This document shows, in pieces, positions 16,370 to 24,785 of a DNA stretch of 64,000 nt. The notes beneath the pieces are model-generated. The model searched no databases. It was not told the origin of the DNA and saw only the letters and a program-made list of their open reading frames with translations. Origin of the DNA: a bacterium (GTDB taxonomy: Bacteria; Sysuimicrobiota; Sysuimicrobiia; Sysuimicrobiales; Segetimicrobiaceae). The translations under genes and the position numbers were made by a program. Positions within the stretch are counted from its first letter, which is position 1; every line of letters begins with the position of its first letter. Location: the NCBI GenBank assembly GCA_035691305.1, contig DASSJF010000050.1, forward strand, positions 1 to 64,000. Reading direction: 5' to 3'.

Positions 16370-17310
16370 GCGGCCGCGGAGCTCCACTTGCCCAGCGCTT
16401 CGCGGACCCATGCGTGCTGGCGGTAAAACGACTGTCGCAGCGCCAGCCGCTCCGCGCTCTTCGGGCCTCCGTTGCGGCCGACACGCTTCAGTTCTTCCCA
16501 GTCGGGTTCCGTGTACGCGTAGCGCTGCTCGGGTTCTACCCAGCGCATCGCCGGGTCGGGAACTTGAAGCCCGTACTCGAGAATGACCGGGATGAACCGC
16601 CTCAGAAACTGCTGCCGCAGCTCCTCGTTGGACTTCACCTTGAGCCGCCAGGCCAGCATCGTTTCGGTGTGCGGCGACACCTTGTCCGGCATCCCGAAGA
16701 AGTGCATGATCGGCGTCCACCAGCGGTTGAGCGCGCCCTGCAGCATCGCGCGCTGCGCGGGAGTGCCCTCGGCGAGTACGCGCCATACGTCCAGCCCCAG
16801 CTGGATGTGGAAGTCCTCCTCGTAACAGATCCGCTTCAGCACGCGGGAGTACGGTGCGTACGAGCAGGAGCGCAGCGCCCCCTGCGTCTGCATCGCGGCC
16901 CCGTCGACGAACACCTGGATGATCGCCACGTCTGCCCAGGTGTCTGCCGGGTAGTGGAAGACGTTGTGGAACCGCGCCTTGCCCTCGACGAGCTCCGCGT
17001 ACATCTCCTCCCGCGGCCGCCCGAGCGTTTCCGCGACGCGGTACAGCAGCATGCCGTGACCCACCTCGTCCTGAACCTTGGCGGTGAGCGCCATCTTGCG
17101 TGCGAGCGTCGGAGCGCGAGGTATCCACTCGCGCTCCGGCAGCGCGCCCATGATCTCCGAGTTGGCGTGCATCTGAATCAGGCGCTGCGCCTCGAAACAG
17201 TACTGCCGCGGCATCCACTCCCCGGCCTCGATCTGATCGCCGGAGGCGATGCGGGCGTTGAAGCGGGCGATGAGCTCCGGATCTTCTTGGAGAGGGGCGA
17301 CGGTCGACAC
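16366..17310 (-). CDS. paaA: Phenylacetyl-CoA epoxidase catalytic subunit PaaA
   Basis: A 314-residue di-iron monooxygenase subunit. The metal-binding helices show KVQDEVGHGMLLY and YEEDFHIQLG (ExxH pairs), with HANSEIMGALPEREWIPRAP upstream as in enteric PaaA. It inserts one oxygen atom into the ring of phenylacetyl-CoA. The start is taken as GTG at 17310 because AAAAGGGAG lies eight bases upstream; an ATG ten codons earlier (17340) has GGTGGA directly abutting it, too close for a ribosome site. First gene of paaABCD behind a good sigma-70 promoter. No paaK, paaG or paaZ is in the window. Confidence 0.93.
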   Translation of the reverse strand: MSTVAPLQEDPELIARFNARIASGDQIEAGEWMPRQYCFEAQRLIQMHANSEIMGALPEREWIPRAPTLARKMALTAKVQDEVGHGMLLYRVAETLGRPREEMYAELVEGKARFHNVFHYPADTWADVAIIQVFVDGAAMQTQGALRSCSYAPYSRVLKRICYEEDFHIQLGLDVWRVLAEGTPAQRAMLQGALNRWWTPIMHFFGMPDKVSPHTETMLAWRLKVKSNEELRQQFLRRFIPVILEYGLQVPDPAMRWVEPEQRYAYTEPDWEELKRVGRNGGPKSAERLALRQSFYRQHAWVREALGKWSSAAA

Positions 17311-17373
17311 GCTGAACGCTCCCTTTTCGTTACGTGACATTCCACCAACGTAAGCGGAGATTCGTCACAAATG

Positions 17374-17402
17374 ATCTTAGGAGCGTCGGCGGGCGCTGTC
17401 AA
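17374..17402 (-). promoter_or_regulatory. Sigma-70 promoter of paaABCD
   Basis: On the minus strand TTGACA (17402-17397) is followed after exactly 17 bp by TAAGAT (17379-17374). The predicted start near 17367 gives a leader of about 55 nt before the paaA GTG. Confidence 0.65.
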
Positions 17403-17488
17403 GGCGAGTGCGGTGGTCGCGCCGCGCTCGACTTTCGGCCGGATCGATGTCCGTTTTCCGCGAGTGTACGGGCATACTAGGGAGATAC

Positions 17489-19069
17489 ATGGCCGATTCT
17501 CTGGTATTCTCCGCTAAGCCCCCGATGTCCGCCGGCCCTACGGACGAGGGCGCGACCCACGCCGCCACGTCCGGCCGCCGTCGCGCCCCGATGTGGTCGA
17601 CGCTCGTTCGAATCCTCATTCTCTCGACCCTCATTCCGGCGACGTGGCTCGGCATCATCACCGTTCCTCCCGCCGGCGCCGTCGCGACGATCGGAGTGCT
17701 CGCGGCCTACGTGGTCGTGCTCGGCGTCGGGCAGAGACGCGTGCCGATCCTCCGGCGGCCCGATCTGATCCTCGTACTGGACCTCACGGTCATTACGGCG
17801 CTGCTCGTGCTCTCGGGCAGTCTCAACAGTCCGTTCCTGTACCTGTACTACCTCGCCATTTTGGAGGCGGCGGTGACGCTGGACCTTCGCCAGTCGCTGG
17901 CTGCCGCCATCGCGACGGCCGGTCTCCTCGTGCTGCTCTGGACGGCGGGCGGGCAGGCCGCGACGTTCACGACGGCCGGCTTTCAATTGGGCGCGTTCAT
18001 GGCCGGTGCGTTTCTGCTCGCGCTGGTGCTCGGCATGGTCGCCCAAGAGCACAAGGCGAGCCTGCAGCGGGCCCGCTGGACCCTCGAACTGGACCGCAGA
18101 TTGGCGGAGGCGACGCGCGAGCTGAAGGAGCGGGTCGACGAGCTCGAGACGTACAACGGGATCGCGCGGCAGTTGAGCGGCGAACTGCGCCTCGAGAGCG
18201 TCATGGACGCGCTGCTGGCGGCCTTTCGCAAGCTCGTCGGCGCCGAGCATGGCGTCGGCCATGTGGTGACGGAAGCCGGGGCCCTCCACGCGGCCGTTTC
18301 GCACGGCACGCCGCCGCGGGAGACCAAGGGCCTCATCCTGCCCGCGGTCGCGGACGGCAGCGACGTCCTGATCGAGGCGCGGGGTCCGGCCGATCAGCCC
18401 GCCGGATGGTGGTGCTCATCCGCGCTCGTCCGCTCCGGGCAGCCGCGGGCGTGGTTGAGCGCCTATCGGGAGACACCGTTCGACCTATCGGACGCGGTCC
18501 GCCGCCGTGTCCAAGGCCTCGCCACCCAGAGTGTGGCGGCCGTCGAGGCGGCCCGGCTGCACGAGGAAGTACAGCGCATGATCCGGACCGACCCGACCCG
18601 CGCGCTCTGTCCGTGGCCGACCTTTGAGCAGCTGGTGCGCGACGAGATCGACCGCTGCCGCTCGCTGGTTCTCGTTTTCTCGATCGCCGAGGTGCAGCTC
18701 GAGGATTATGCCTCGTCCCGGACCGAGGCACAGGACCGCGACCTCGCACTGCGCCGCGCGGTCAACTTGCTGCGGGCGCCGCTGCGGCGAGTGGACATTC
18801 TCTCCTACGACGGCGCCGGCCGGTTCGCGATGCTCCTGCCGCGCGTGGCCAAGGTTCGCGCGATCGAGCAGACGCAGGAACTCGTCTCACGGCTCGAGCG
18901 CGACGACGTCGCGGCGCGCCTGTTCATGGTGAGCCGCCTCGCGCTGAGCGCCGGGGTCGTCTCGTTTCCCGAAGACGGCACGACGCCGTCCGACCTGATG
19001 GCCGGCCTGGAGGGGATGCTCGTGCTCGGCCCCCGGACCCCGGCGGACGTCCGGACGCTCGCGACCTAA
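17489..19069 (+). CDS. Membrane sensor with GAF-like region and degenerate GGDEF domain
   Basis: A 526-residue protein: a short cytosolic N-terminus, about five membrane helices (residues 35-190), a coiled-coil linker (QRARWTLELDRRLAEATREL), a GAF-like region (about 220-370) and a C-terminal domain aligning with GGDEF diguanylate cyclases. The signature loop reads LSYDGAGRFAMLLP where an active enzyme has GGDEF, so it should not make cyclic di-GMP and may bind a nucleotide or act as a protein-interaction module. The ATG at 17489 follows AGGGAG. It is divergent from paaABCD across a 178-bp region, but a regulatory link is only a guess. Confidence 0.78.
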   Translation: MADSLVFSAKPPMSAGPTDEGATHAATSGRRRAPMWSTLVRILILSTLIPATWLGIITVPPAGAVATIGVLAAYVVVLGVGQRRVPILRRPDLILVLDLTVITALLVLSGSLNSPFLYLYYLAILEAAVTLDLRQSLAAAIATAGLLVLLWTAGGQAATFTTAGFQLGAFMAGAFLLALVLGMVAQEHKASLQRARWTLELDRRLAEATRELKERVDELETYNGIARQLSGELRLESVMDALLAAFRKLVGAEHGVGHVVTEAGALHAAVSHGTPPRETKGLILPAVADGSDVLIEARGPADQPAGWWCSSALVRSGQPRAWLSAYRETPFDLSDAVRRRVQGLATQSVAAVEAARLHEEVQRMIRTDPTRALCPWPTFEQLVRDEIDRCRSLVLVFSIAEVQLEDYASSRTEAQDRDLALRRAVNLLRAPLRRVDILSYDGAGRFAMLLPRVAKVRAIEQTQELVSRLERDDVAARLFMVSRLALSAGVVSFPEDGTTPSDLMAGLEGMLVLGPRTPADVRTLAT

Positions 19070-19077
19070 CCCACCGC

Positions 19078-19638
19078 TCAGTCCCCGTACTTCTCGCGCA
19101 GCCGCCGCGAGAGCCTCAGCATCAGCTGGATCCGCTCGAACTGTTCCACCCATTCCGCGGTGACGGCGCCGAGGAGCGCGGGCCCCGGCGGCACGATGCC
19201 GGTCGGGCAGGCCGGGCCGAGACGGTCCGCCGCCATCTGCCGGTAGGTGGCCAGGGCGCGGTCGCCGTACCGGCCGCACTCCTGATCGTCCTCGCTCAGA
19301 AAAACGACGACCGGCACGCGCTTGCCGAGGTTGATCATCACGGCCTCTTGGGCCGCGGCGTGCGCGTCGCGGTCGACGTAGCGCACCCTGATCTTGGCGT
19401 TCTGGTGCGCGATGTGCTCGAAGACGGGACACTGGTTGACGCAGTCGCCGCACCACGCGCCGGCGATGACGAGCACATGCATCTCCCGGACGAACCCGGC
19501 GAGCAGCTCACGCTGCTCCCCGGTGAGCGCGACCTTGTCGTAGACGCCCTTCCACCGCGCCTGATGCTCCGCGGTGCCGTGGCGCTTCAAGAACTCGTCG
19601 TAGCTCAGTCCTTCCGCGAACTCGCGGCTCCAGTCCAT
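19078..19638 (-). CDS. Thioredoxin-family protein
   Basis: A 186-residue cytosolic protein with a thioredoxin fold. The active site is GAWCGDC (CxxC near residue 63), and the cis-proline region appears as GKRVPVVVFLSEDD. A helical N-terminal extension (about 45 residues) and a C-terminal amphipathic helix flank the fold. Proteins of this type (WCGDC group) are common in soil bacteria and are presumed thiol-disulfide reductases without a signal peptide; the partner is unknown. The ATG follows AGGGAGG at good spacing. It lies tail to tail with the GGDEF-like gene, eight bases apart. Confidence 0.85.
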   Translation of the reverse strand: MDWSREFAEGLSYDEFLKRHGTAEHQARWKGVYDKVALTGEQRELLAGFVREMHVLVIAGAWCGDCVNQCPVFEHIAHQNAKIRVRYVDRDAHAAAQEAVMINLGKRVPVVVFLSEDDQECGRYGDRALATYRQMAADRLGPACPTGIVPPGPALLGAVTAEWVEQFERIQLMLRLSRRLREKYGD

Positions 19639-19766
19639 GCGCGCCTCCCTGTCGGAACGCTTCGTCCCCTATTCGAACGTTGCCCACGCCGGAGGTCATT
19701 CCCTCGCGCCGCCGCGGCCGGCCGCCGGGAGAGGGTCTGCCGCCGGAGCGGAGGAAGAAAGCGCGA

Positions 19767-20903
19767 ATGAAGATCGCCTCGGTCACGTGCACGCCGATCG
19801 CCGCGAGGACCCCGCGCCCGGTCGAGTTTTCCATCGGCACGTTCCCGACATTCTACGCCGCGATCGTGCAGGTGCGCACCGACGACGGCCTGGCCGGCGC
19901 GGGCGAGTGCATCGTGCGCCGCGCGCCTGAAGTGGTGACGACGATCGTCGACCGGCTGCTCGCGCCGCTCGTGCTCGGCCGCGATCCGTGGGATGTCGAA
20001 GGGCTGTGGGACGAGATGCTCGCGCTCCTCCGCCGCTGGGGACATTCACGCGGCTTCGTGCTCGAGGCCATGAGCGGAATCGACACGGCGCTCTGGGACT
20101 TGCTGGCCCGCGCCGCCGGTGTCCCGCTGTACAAATTCCTCGGCGGCGCCGGCCGCGAGCGGGTGCGCTGCTACATCTCGAAGGTGTACTTCGACGAAAT
20201 CCCCCGCATGGCGGAGGAGGCGCGCGCGCAGGTGGCGCGCGGCTTCTCGCAGGTGAAGGTCCAGCTCGGATGGCCGGCCCCGCGCGGCGGGGAGCGGGCC
20301 GACGTCGAGACGGCGCGCGCGGTGCGCGCGGCGGTCGGGCCCGCCGTCGCGCTGATGTTCGACGCGAACGGCGCCTACGACGCGGGCACCGCGGTGCGCG
20401 TGGGCCGGCAGATCGAAGAGCTCGACGTGACGTGGCTCGAGGAGCCGGTGCCGGCGGACGACCTCGACGGGTACGCGCACCTCCGCCGTTCGGTCCGCGT
20501 GCCGCTTGCGGCGGGTGAAACGGAGTTTGGTCTGTTCGGGTTCCGCGACTTGATCGCACGGGGCTGTGTCGATGTGCTGCAGCCGGAGGTCGCGCGGATC
20601 GGCGGTATTACCCCGGCGCGCCGGTTGTGGGCGCTCGCCCACGCCCACAATCTTGCCTACGCTCCGCACACCGGTTTCAGCGGCGGAATCGCGCACCTGG
20701 CGTCGCTGCACCTCGCGGCCGCGGCGCCCAACTTCTTCACGTACGAGTACATGGGGACGGCCTACGTCGAGAATCCCCTGCGGGAGATCTTCACCACGCC
20801 CTTCCCCGTTCCGCGGGAGGGCATGATCGCGCTGCCCGGCGGCCCGGGACTGGGCCTCGAGCTCGATCCGGAGAAGCTCGCGCGGTTTGCGGTGAGACCT
20901 TAG
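19767..20903 (+). CDS. Mandelate racemase/muconate-lactonizing enzyme superfamily protein
   Basis: A 378-residue enolase-superfamily enzyme with capping domain (1-125) and TIM barrel. Metal ligands are Asp near 199 (MFDANGAYD), Glu near 225 (TWLEEPV) and Glu near 251 (AAGETEFG). At the catalytic lysine motif the sequence is QVKVQLG, so Lys164 is present but the usual second lysine (position 166 here) is Gln. On the other face, His near 301 (APHTGFSGG) is present, while its usual Asp partner is Glu near 274 (LQPEVARIGG). It may therefore act as an acid-sugar dehydratase using only the His side, or be altered in function. The ATG at 19767 follows GGAGGAAG. Confidence 0.88.
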   Translation: MKIASVTCTPIAARTPRPVEFSIGTFPTFYAAIVQVRTDDGLAGAGECIVRRAPEVVTTIVDRLLAPLVLGRDPWDVEGLWDEMLALLRRWGHSRGFVLEAMSGIDTALWDLLARAAGVPLYKFLGGAGRERVRCYISKVYFDEIPRMAEEARAQVARGFSQVKVQLGWPAPRGGERADVETARAVRAAVGPAVALMFDANGAYDAGTAVRVGRQIEELDVTWLEEPVPADDLDGYAHLRRSVRVPLAAGETEFGLFGFRDLIARGCVDVLQPEVARIGGITPARRLWALAHAHNLAYAPHTGFSGGIAHLASLHLAAAAPNFFTYEYMGTAYVENPLREIFTTPFPVPREGMIALPGGPGLGLELDPEKLARFAVRP

Positions 20904-20969
20904 CCGCGGGGTATCGCGCGGAGCGGACGGCCTATCGCGGCAGGCTCCGACGTCGCCGCATACCGACGG

Positions 20970-21329
20970 CTAGTCCCCGCGTTCGCGGGGGGCCTCGGCG
21001 CGGGCCCTCGTGCAGTCCTCGCACTCGCAGATGTTGCGCAGCAGCGGAAAGGTGTATATGCCGGTCATGTGGCCGTCCGACCAGGTAAAGCGCAGCGCGT
21101 AGGCGCCTACGCGGGCGACCTCCTTCGGGTGCACGCTCTCGGGCACACGCTTCGGGTCGAGAAGCCGTTCGCCCGTCCACTCGTGCACGCACATGGCGCA
21201 CGGACACGCTTGGCGGAGGCGCTTGTAGCCGTAGCGGCTCACGTGGCCGTCGCTCCACGTAATGCGCAGCTCGCGCGCGGCATGGTCCTCGCCGATCTCG
21301 GTTGGGACTGGCATCGCGCGGCGGGCCAT
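20970..21329 (-). CDS. DUF971 domain protein
   Basis: A 119-residue protein with the DUF971 domain, the small N-terminal module also found in gamma-butyrobetaine hydroxylases. It shows LRITWSDGHVSRY, then LRQACPCAMCVHEWTG, then LRFTWSDGHMTGIYTFPLLR and CECEDCTRA. The four cysteines of CPCAMC and CECEDC probably bind zinc, as in the related domain. Stand-alone DUF971 proteins sit near iron-sulfur or carrier genes in many bacteria, but no activity is established. It faces the molybdenum hydroxylase genes across a 107-bp divergent region. Confidence 0.85.
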   Translation of the reverse strand: MARRAMPVPTEIGEDHAARELRITWSDGHVSRYGYKRLRQACPCAMCVHEWTGERLLDPKRVPESVHPKEVARVGAYALRFTWSDGHMTGIYTFPLLRNICECEDCTRARAEAPRERGD

Positions 21330-21436
21330 CGCGCCGTTAGTGTAGCACGCCGCGGCCGGGCGCCGGCGCGCCTCCGAAGGAGCGTGCGCGGACCGGCCAG
21401 AAATGGACGCGCATCCCCGCCCGCTAGGAGGGTTTC

Positions 21437-21970
21437 ATGCCGACTCATGCCTCGCCGGATGGTCCCCTGACCGTCACCGTGACGGTGAACGGCAGGGGCG
21501 AGACGCTGAGCGTGCCGGCGCGCCGGAGCCTGCTGCACGCGCTTCGGGAAGATCTGCATCTCACCGGGACCAAGGAAGGCTGCAGCGTCGGGACCTGCGG
21601 AGCGTGCACGGTGCTGCTTGACGGGCGGCCCGTGTTCTCATGTCTCATGCTGGCGGTGCAGGCGGAGGGCCGCGCCGTGGAGACGATCGAATCCCTCTCG
21701 CGCGACGGGGCGCTGGCGCCCGTCCAGGACGCGTTCGTCCGCCACGACGCGCTGCAGTGCGGCTTCTGCACGCCGGGGCAGATCATGGCCCTCGAAGGGC
21801 TGCTGCGCCGGACCCCCCGGCCCTCCGAAGAGCTGGTCCGCCGTGCGTTGGAGGGCAACGTGTGCCGGTGCGGCACCCAGCTGCGCATCCAGGAGGCCGC
21901 CCGCGAACTCGCCGGCCCCGGCGCCGCCGGCGCATCCCGCCGGCCGGTCCCCGACGGGGGAAGCCGCTGA
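21437..21970 (+). CDS. Molybdenum hydroxylase small subunit, (2Fe-2S) protein
   Basis: A 177-residue iron-sulfur subunit of the xanthine oxidase family. The plant-type ferredoxin cluster is bound by GCSVGTCGACTV and the later Cys of FSCLM, and the second, four-helix cluster by LQCGFCTPGQIM and GNVCRCGT. It carries electrons from the molybdenum site. The N-terminus has no export signal, so the complex is cytosolic. The ATG follows AGGAGG. Its stop overlaps the start of the large-subunit gene; no FAD-binding medium subunit is present nearby, so the complex may lack flavin or recruit it from another locus. Confidence 0.93.
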   Translation: MPTHASPDGPLTVTVTVNGRGETLSVPARRSLLHALREDLHLTGTKEGCSVGTCGACTVLLDGRPVFSCLMLAVQAEGRAVETIESLSRDGALAPVQDAFVRHDALQCGFCTPGQIMALEGLLRRTPRPSEELVRRALEGNVCRCGTQLRIQEAARELAGPGAAGASRRPVPDGGSR

Positions 21971-24267
21971 TGCCGAAGATCGTCAAGCAGAAGATCGAGT
22001 TCGAGGGCCGCGTCGAGGAGCGCGAGGTCGTCATCGAAGGCGACGACGTCCCGATTTGGGCGGCGGACCAGCCGCTGCGCGTGGTCGGGACGCCCGTGCC
22101 GCGGGTCGACGGCGCCGAGCGCGCGGCCGGCACCGCGGAATACACCGCGGACCTTACTCCCGCCGGCCTGGTCTTCGGTGCGCTGCTGCGCTCGCCGCAC
22201 GCCCACGCGAAGATCCAGCGCCTCGATACCGCGCGCGCCGAGCGGGCGCCGGGGGTGCGGCTCGTCCTGTCCCACCTGAACACGAAGGGGATCCCCTGGT
22301 ACAACGGACTGAGCACCTTGTTCGACACGGAGCTGCGGTACGCGGGTGAGGAAGTGGCCGCGGTGTTCGCGGACACCGCGGCGTGGGCGCGCGACGCGCT
22401 CGATCTTATCGACGTGGACTACGAGGTGCTGCCCCACGTCGTCGATCCGGAGGCGGCGCGCGCGAAGGATGCGCCCAGGATCCACGCGGCGGGCAACGTC
22501 CTCGGCGGTGACGCCGAGCGGTACGCGCGCGGCGACGTCGAAGCCGGGTTCGGCGCCGCCGCGGCGACGGTGGAGCTGCGCGCCGAAACGCAGGACGTGC
22601 TCCACCACAGTATGGAGACCCACGGTTCCATCTGTGAATGGACGGGCGGGCGCCTCACGATCTACGACTCGACGCAGCACATCTTCGGCGTCCGCCGCCA
22701 GGTCGCCGCCGCGCTGAAGGTCCCGCTCGACCACGTGCGGGTCGTCAGCCGGTTCATGGGCGGCGGGTTCGGCAGTAAGAATCAGGCCTCGAAGTACACG
22801 GTCCTCGCCGCGCTCGCGGCGCGGCGCCTCGGCCGGCCGGTGAAGATCATGTTCACCCGCACCGAGGAGAGCATCGCCGCGGGCAAGCGGCCGCGGAGCG
22901 CGCAGCGCATCCGGCTGGGCGCGGCACGCGACGGACGCCTCGTCGCACTCGACTACTGGGGCATCTCGGGCCTCGGCGCCTATCGGGCGATCGGTACGCC
23001 GCTTGCCGGCCCGGCGAAAGAGTTGTACGCGTGTCCCAACGTACGGACGGAGGTCTGGAACGTTTTCACGAACACCGGCCCGAGCGCGGCTTTTCGCGCG
23101 CCGGGATACGTCGAAGGGACCGTCGCGCTGGACTGCGCGATGGAGGCCCTGGCCGACCGTCTCGGCATCGATCCGCTGGAGATGCGCCTCCGCAACTACG
23201 CCGAGGCCGATCAGGTCCTGGGCCGCCCCTACTCCAGCAAATTCCTGCGCGAGGCCTACAAGCTGGCGGCCGATGCGGCCGGCTGGTCCCGCCGAGCTCC
23301 GACCCCCCCGTCGCCGGTCCGGTCGGGCGCGCCGCGCCGCGGGTTCGGAATGGCATCGCAGATCTGGGGCGGCGCGGGGTCTCCGCCCGCCTACGCCGAG
23401 GTCCGGCTCAACCCCGACGGGACGGTCGACATCCGTATCGGCACCCAGGATATCGGCACCGGCGCCCGGACCGCGCTCGCGCAGATCGCCGCCGAAGTGC
23501 TGACGGTGCCGATCCAAAAGATTACCGTGCGCCTCGGCGACACGGACTTTCCGTACAGCCCGCTCTCCGCCGGCAGCCAGACGATCGCCTCGTGCGGCCC
23601 CGCCGTTCGCATGGCCGCGGAGGAAGCGCGCCGGCACCTCGTCGACACCGCGGCGTCGGTGCTCGAAGCCGCTCCCTCTGACATCCGGCTGGACGCGGGC
23701 AGTCTATCTGTGGCCGGCGTACCCGACCGCAAGATCGGTTTGCACGAGCTCACCGGCCGGATGAACAACTTCACGATCGCCGGCCGGGGCTTCCGCGGTG
23801 CGAACCCCGACGGCGTGACGATCCGCACGTGGGGCGCGCAGATCGCGGAGGTCGAGGTCGACCCGGAGACCGGCGAGGTGCGGGTCGTCAAGATCACGGC
23901 GTGCCACGACGTGGGCCGCGTCATCAATCCGATGGGGTACGTGAGCCAGATCCACGGCGGCGTCATCCAGGGCCTCGGCATGGCGCTGTACGAGGATCAT
24001 GTCACGGATGCCGACAGCGGAACGGTGATGGACCTCGGCTTCGACACCTACGCGATGCCGCGGCAGTCCATGATCCCGGAGATCGAAGCGCTCGCCGTGG
24101 GCCGGCCGGACCCGATCTCGAACAACCTTGGAGTGAAGGGCGTCGGCGAGCCGCCGATCATCCCGACCGCCGCGGCGATCGTGAACGCGATCGCCAACGC
24201 CGTCGGCGTACGGGTGGTGTCGCTGCCGGTGACCCCGGCCAAGATCGTCCGCGCGTTGCGCGCGTAG
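21970..24267 (+). CDS. Molybdenum hydroxylase large subunit (xanthine dehydrogenase family)
   Basis: A 765-residue molybdopterin-binding subunit. It has the Ald_Xan_dh a/b hammerhead at the N-terminus (GTAEYTADL then LRSPHAHAKI), the cofactor-binding stretch RFMGGGFGSKNQ near 265 and the active-site glutamate in GVKGVGEPPII near the C-terminus. The segment corresponding to the CoxL active-site loop reads PSAAFRAPG, without the AYXCSFR of true CO dehydrogenase, so this is a hydroxylase for an unidentified aldehyde or heterocycle. It overlaps the small-subunit stop by one base. A perfect GC-rich hairpin follows the stop. Confidence 0.92.
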   Translation: MPKIVKQKIEFEGRVEEREVVIEGDDVPIWAADQPLRVVGTPVPRVDGAERAAGTAEYTADLTPAGLVFGALLRSPHAHAKIQRLDTARAERAPGVRLVLSHLNTKGIPWYNGLSTLFDTELRYAGEEVAAVFADTAAWARDALDLIDVDYEVLPHVVDPEAARAKDAPRIHAAGNVLGGDAERYARGDVEAGFGAAAATVELRAETQDVLHHSMETHGSICEWTGGRLTIYDSTQHIFGVRRQVAAALKVPLDHVRVVSRFMGGGFGSKNQASKYTVLAALAARRLGRPVKIMFTRTEESIAAGKRPRSAQRIRLGAARDGRLVALDYWGISGLGAYRAIGTPLAGPAKELYACPNVRTEVWNVFTNTGPSAAFRAPGYVEGTVALDCAMEALADRLGIDPLEMRLRNYAEADQVLGRPYSSKFLREAYKLAADAAGWSRRAPTPPSPVRSGAPRRGFGMASQIWGGAGSPPAYAEVRLNPDGTVDIRIGTQDIGTGARTALAQIAAEVLTVPIQKITVRLGDTDFPYSPLSAGSQTIASCGPAVRMAAEEARRHLVDTAASVLEAAPSDIRLDAGSLSVAGVPDRKIGLHELTGRMNNFTIAGRGFRGANPDGVTIRTWGAQIAEVEVDPETGEVRVVKITACHDVGRVINPMGYVSQIHGGVIQGLGMALYEDHVTDADSGTVMDLGFDTYAMPRQSMIPEIEALAVGRPDPISNNLGVKGVGEPPIIPTAAAIVNAIANAVGVRVVSLPVTPAKIVRALRA

Positions 24268-24292
24268 ACCGGCGCAGCGCCGAGCGCAAGGC

Positions 24293-24318
24293 GCGAGGCG
24301 CCCGCGGGGGCGCCTCGC
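24293..24318. terminator. GC-rich hairpin between convergent genes
   Basis: A perfect 11-bp stem GCGAGGCGCCC/GGGCGCCTCGC with a GCGG loop lies between the hydroxylase large-subunit gene and the convergent VOC gene. No T-tract follows on either strand, so it may be a weak or Rho-assisted terminator for both. Confidence 0.45.
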
Positions 24319-24384
24319 CGGTCGTGCTGCCGCTGACGTTCGTGGAGCCGCCATCGCTCGAGACGGAGATCGATCGGCGAATTC

Positions 24385-24750
24385 TCAGGCCGGCTGGAAC
24401 AACTCGATCACGTTCCCCGACGGGTCCTCGCACAGCACCTGACGCCCGCCCGGACCGGTGAGGATCTCGTTTCTGAACGGGACCCCCGCACGCCGGAGGC
24501 GTGAGACCAGCGCGTCGAGACCGTCGACCTGGACGACGAACCGATTCCATCCGCCAGGCTCGGGCCGGCGGCCGTCCGGCATCGGCCGGGACGCCGACGC
24601 CTTGGGTCCCGCGAGCCACAACGTCAGGTCGTCCCGCTCGAGAATGGCCATGTTGGGTCCGAACTGCCGGAGCAGCACGAAGCCGAGGTGTGCGGTATAG
24701 AACGCGACCGCCGCGTCCACGTCGCGGACGATGTATCTGATCGACGCCAT
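24385..24750 (-). CDS. VOC-superfamily (glyoxalase/bleomycin resistance-like) protein
   Basis: A 121-residue vicinal oxygen chelate protein with paired beta-alpha-beta-beta-beta units: IRYIVRDVDAAVAFYTAHLG at the start and FVVQVDGLDALVSRLRRAG in the second half, ending VLCEDPSGNVIELFQPA, where the Glu is the usual last metal ligand. VOC proteins range from glyoxalases and dioxygenases to antibiotic-binding proteins, and the sequence does not tell which. The ATG at 24750 follows GGAGGGACGGAAG. It starts 35 bp from the end of the ligase-like gene and probably belongs to the same minus-strand transcript. Confidence 0.88.
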   Translation of the reverse strand: MASIRYIVRDVDAAVAFYTAHLGFVLLRQFGPNMAILERDDLTLWLAGPKASASRPMPDGRRPEPGGWNRFVVQVDGLDALVSRLRRAGVPFRNEILTGPGGRQVLCEDPSGNVIELFQPA

Positions 24751-24785
24751 CTTCCGTCCCTCCGCCTTGGCAGTCCGCGGGCGCC

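Noticed and set aside
21445-23637. 730-codon minus-strand frame opposite the molybdenum hydroxylase genes
   Set aside because: It has shadow composition (Arg, His, Asp-rich) with no domain; the plus-strand genes carry cluster ligands and catalytic motifs.
19767-24267. Aerobic CO dehydrogenase operon
   Set aside because: The large subunit lacks the CoxL AYXCSFR loop and there is no medium subunit, so only a generic molybdenum hydroxylase is supported.
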